Below are positions 6,746 to 11,064 of a DNA stretch of 11,064 bases, in pieces. Origin of the DNA: Cyanobacteria bacterium NC_groundwater_1444_Ag_S-0.65um_54_12. Its GTDB lineage: Bacteria > Cyanobacteriota > Sericytochromatia > S15B-MN24 > VGJW01. Within the stretch, counting starts at the first letter, position 1. Each line of letters starts with the position of its first letter. The translations under genes and the position numbers were made by a program. Location: the NCBI GenBank assembly GCA_016267585.1, contig JACQUT010000126.1, positions 1 to 11,064 on the forward strand, written 5' to 3'. The notes under the pieces were generated by a model. The model did not search any database. It saw only the letters and a list, made by a program, of their open reading frames with translations, and was not told where the DNA came from.

Positions 6746-6945
6746 GCGGCTTCGAAGCTGATAACCGGTCCAGGCGACAACTCGCCATGCTCCATCTTGT
6801 CGGCCACGACATGAAGGGCAAGAGCCTGGGCGTTTGCAAAGGCATCTTCGCGGGTCCTGCCATAAGCCAAAACGCCAGGGAGATCGAGCACTTCGGCAAT
6901 CCACCTGCCATCAGATTCCCGCTCTAGTTCAATTTTGAGCATCAT
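6742..6945 (-). CDS. hicB: HicB-family antitoxin (short form)
   Basis: The 67-aa protein matches the short HicB antitoxin fold (partial RNase H-like, COG1598 type): LKIELERESDGRWIAEVLDLPGVLAYGRTREDAFANAQALALHVVADKMEHGE. The pattern ESDGRWIAEV...LPGV..YG.TREDA is characteristic. It has no C-terminal helix-turn-helix or ribbon-helix-helix domain, so autoregulation would need another DNA-binding surface. Two adjacent ATGs (6943-6945 and 6940-6942) are possible starts, and the SD is weak (AGGG). The gene lies 73 bp downstream of ligA on the same strand and directly upstream of hicA, which it is expected to neutralise by binding. Confidence 0.9.
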   Translation of the reverse strand: MMLKIELERESDGRWIAEVLDLPGVLAYGRTREDAFANAQALALHVVADKMEHGELSPGPVISFEAA

Positions 6946-6996
6946 GGCCCTAATGCTCTCCTATTATTGATTCAATTCCCTTGAGCCACCGAGTTT

Positions 6997-7005
6997 ACTA
7001 TAACA
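6997..7005 (-). promoter_or_regulatory. Candidate extended -10 promoter for hicBA
   Basis: On the minus strand this reads TGTTATAGT (TGn plus TATAGT), an extended -10 element located between the ligA stop and hicB, about 50 bp before the hicB start. No clear -35 hexamer is seen at 16-18 bp. It would let the toxin-antitoxin pair be transcribed separately from ligA. Confidence 0.4.
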
Positions 7006-7018
7006 CACTGCCATGACA

Positions 7019-9687
<2,669 letters not shown>

Positions 9688-10016
9688 AATCGTCTCCTCA
9701 CATAGCCCTAAATTGAAACGGTTGCTCCTCTTGGTCAGGCAATCGTCAAGCTTTTGGGACGATTACCCCATTAGCTAAACTATAGAAAAACACCAGTCGA
9801 GGAAATGCTAATTCAATCAAATATCTTGGGTAGATTTTTTCAGCCGAGTAAAAAGAGCGCTCTTGGTAGCTGTTGCTCGTTGCAAAACTTAACTAAGCGA
9901 GGGTAGCAGGCTAGCGTTCGTGGGGAATAATTGAAACTAGCCTGGGAGCACAGGCGTTTCGCCTAACCTGGGAGCGCGGGCGTCCCGCCCGCCCTTTGTG
10001 ATGCTGGGGAGAGGGG
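9688..10016. other. 329-bp intergenic region between divergent BON and lipoprotein genes
   Basis: No gene was found. From left to right it holds: the BON ribosome binding site (9693-9698); a TATAGT hexamer on the minus strand (9779-9784) as a weak candidate -10 for the BON-ligA unit, without a good -35; an AT-rich stretch (about 9775-9850); the 12-bp perfect palindrome AAGAGCGCTCTT (9853-9864); the two REP-like palindromes (9941-9993); and a purine-rich GGGGAGAGGGG just before the lipoprotein start. No tRNA or clear terminator was recognised. Confidence 0.6.
9941..9993 (+). repeat. Pair of REP-like palindromic elements
   Basis: Two units both begin CCTGGGAGC. Unit 1 (9941-9964) contains AGGCG-TTT-CGCCT and unit 2 (9967-9993) contains GCGGGCG-TCC-CGCCCGC. 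Both have a GGCG stem and a 3-nt T-pyrimidine-pyrimidine loop. They sit head-to-tail 24 bp before the lipoprotein start, so transcripts of that gene may carry the hairpins if they start upstream. Similar GGGCG-loop-CGCCC elements are dispersed in many bacterial genomes. No associated transposase (RAYT) is in the window. Confidence 0.75.
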
Positions 10017-11064
10017 ATGATGCGCGGATACCACAAGAGTAGCTGGAATAATTTACCCTGGCTCAGCCTCCTGGCCAGCAGTCTGGCGTTGTCACTGGTG
10101 CTGACCGGTACGGGCTGTCAGCTCTGGCCCGCTTCGTCCGGCAAAGGGTTGCAACCAGCCGACACCGGTACGGCACGCCGAGCGGTTCCGCCGCTGGAAG
10201 GCCGGATCGAAAGTTCGGCAACTGCTCACCAGGAGATGATTCCGGAACGCAGCGTGCAGGCGGTAGTGGGCGACATCGCCAATGGCGCCACCGTCTCTTT
10301 GATAGATGCCGATACTGGGCAGACGGTCTCTACCACCGTCTCGGCGCCGGATGGCCGGTTCAGCTTGCAGTTTCCCGCCAGTTTCGTGCCGGCCCAGAAT
10401 AAACCCTATTACCTGGAAGCCATCAAGGGTCTGGCGGTAGGGGGCAAAGCTAACCGGGCGGGAGCTAGCCTGGCCCGGTTACGCACGCTGGTGGTCAACA
10501 ACGCTTCCTGGAACAGTCTCTCGGTGACGAGTGTCTCGCTTGGCCGGGCTACCACGGCCGTGGCCACGATCGCCGGTCTACGCGCTCTGGATACTGGCGC
10601 ACAGTTGCTCTTGCTGGGAAAGGTTTCCGGTACCAGTTTCACGGCAGCGGGCACCAGCATAGACCAAGCGGAATACGATAGGGTGTTCGCGCTGGTGACC
10701 GCCGCACTGGAAGGGGACCAGGATCCGCTGGAGGTCATCGCCTACGATGCCAGTGGCCTGGCGGCGACGACTAAATACCGCAGCAAGCCCGGTCAACTGG
10801 TCATCCATGACAGCTTTGCGCCGGCGCTGGCCGCCACTGGTGACGTGGTGACTTTCCGTGGCCAGAACTTTCCGACCAGCGGGGTGGCCACGCCGCAAAT
10901 CGCGATATCCGGCGTACCGCTAGCCAGCTGGAGCGTGAATGCCAGTCGCAGCGCGCTGGCGGTCACGCTGCCGGACAATGGTTACAGTGGCTATTTGCAG
11001 ATCACGCAGGGTGCCAGTAGCTGGTTCGGGCCGTTTGTCAAAGTGCGTGGCACGGTGGGTACCC
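10017..11064 (+). CDS. Putative lipoprotein with CarboxypepD_reg-like and IPT/TIG-like segments, 3' end outside window
   Basis: The frame opens at tandem ATGs (10017 and 10020) after GGGGAGAGGGG and continues without a stop for 349 codons to the window end. Residues 1-34 form a signal sequence ending LVLTGTGC; the Cys at 34 suggests lipoprotein processing, though the lipobox is imperfect (Gly at -3). A disordered segment follows (35-75). Then comes VVGDIANGATVSLIDADTGQTV...DGRFSLQFP (about 83-120), which resembles a carboxypeptidase-regulatory/Cna-B-like beta sandwich. About 261-345 (IHDSFAPALAATGDVVTFRGQNFP...GVPLASWSVN...LPDNGYSGYLQI) reads as an IPT/TIG immunoglobulin-like domain. No enzyme motif is present. 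It is probably a surface or periplasm-facing structural or binding protein. GC content appears higher than in most of the window. The domain calls are by pattern only. Confidence 0.75.
   Translation, partial: MMRGYHKSSWNNLPWLSLLASSLALSLVLTGTGCQLWPASSGKGLQPADTGTARRAVPPLEGRIESSATAHQEMIPERSVQAVVGDIANGATVSLIDADTGQTVSTTVSAPDGRFSLQFPASFVPAQNKPYYLEAIKGLAVGGKANRAGASLARLRTLVVNNASWNSLSVTSVSLGRATTAVATIAGLRALDTGAQLLLLGKVSGTSFTAAGTSIDQAEYDRVFALVTAALEGDQDPLEVIAYDASGLAATTKYRSKPGQLVIHDSFAPALAATGDVVTFRGQNFPTSGVATPQIAISGVPLASWSVNASRSALAVTLPDNGYSGYLQITQGASSWFGPFVKVRGTVGT

Noticed and set aside
6746..6904. N-terminal extension of hicA up to an ATG at 6904
   Set aside because: The extra residues are hicB read out of frame; HicA homology begins only at the GTG at 6745.
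9853..9864. AAGAGCGCTCTT palindrome as an operator or terminator
   Set aside because: It is perfect but short, has no following T-run, and no promoter could be placed around it, so it is only noted within the intergenic entry.

Overview
The window is from a bacterium with a double-membrane style of envelope, at roughly 53-55% GC by eye. The phylum cannot be fixed from the sequence. The cues are signal-peptide and candidate lipoprotein genes, a GHL10-type family 10 glycoside-hydrolase-like protein, a LysM protein with a long Pro-rich linker, and three copies of the octamer GCGATCGC (the HIP1 palindrome common in Cyanobacteria). Together these hint only weakly at a cyanobacteria-related lineage. 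No phage, transposase, CRISPR, rRNA or tRNA gene was recognised.

Layout. (1) 1-1787, minus strand: a secreted GHL10-like protein, followed after 50 bp by an SDR/NAD(P)-binding protein that runs off the left edge. (2) 1788-1955: a divergent intergenic region with short GCGCAAG-type direct repeats. (3) 1956-5315, plus strand: a single-membrane-anchor LysM protein carrying three near-identical in-frame 69-bp repeats; a 602-aa AMP-forming long-chain acyl-CoA synthetase preceded by an extended -10 promoter overlapped by a perfect 16-bp palindrome; and a 58-aa two-helix membrane protein. (4) 5316-5509: a CGG-rich repeat tract with three ~20-bp CGGTATCGG units, then ribonuclease Z (5510-6502, plus). 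(5) 9687-6524, minus strand: a triple-BON protein, NAD-dependent DNA ligase LigA (TTG start overlapping the BON stop), and a HicB/HicA toxin-antitoxin pair with a 4-nt GTGA overlap. This block is convergent with ribonuclease Z. (6) 9688-10016: an intergenic region holding a pair of REP-like palindromes. (7) 10017-end, plus strand: the first 349 codons of a putative lipoprotein with a carboxypeptidase-regulatory-like segment and an IPT/TIG-like segment.

Functionally, the window mixes housekeeping genes (tRNA 3'-end processing, DNA ligation, fatty-acid activation) with envelope proteins (GHL10, LysM, lipoprotein, small membrane protein) and one toxin-antitoxin module. I do not see a convincing new multi-gene system. 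The most notable point is that the hairpin inside the coding 69-bp repeats of the LysM gene (GGGCG / 3-nt loop / CGCCC) has the same architecture as the intergenic REP-like pair at 9941-9993. This suggests that a dispersed palindromic element entered a coding sequence and was then amplified in frame.
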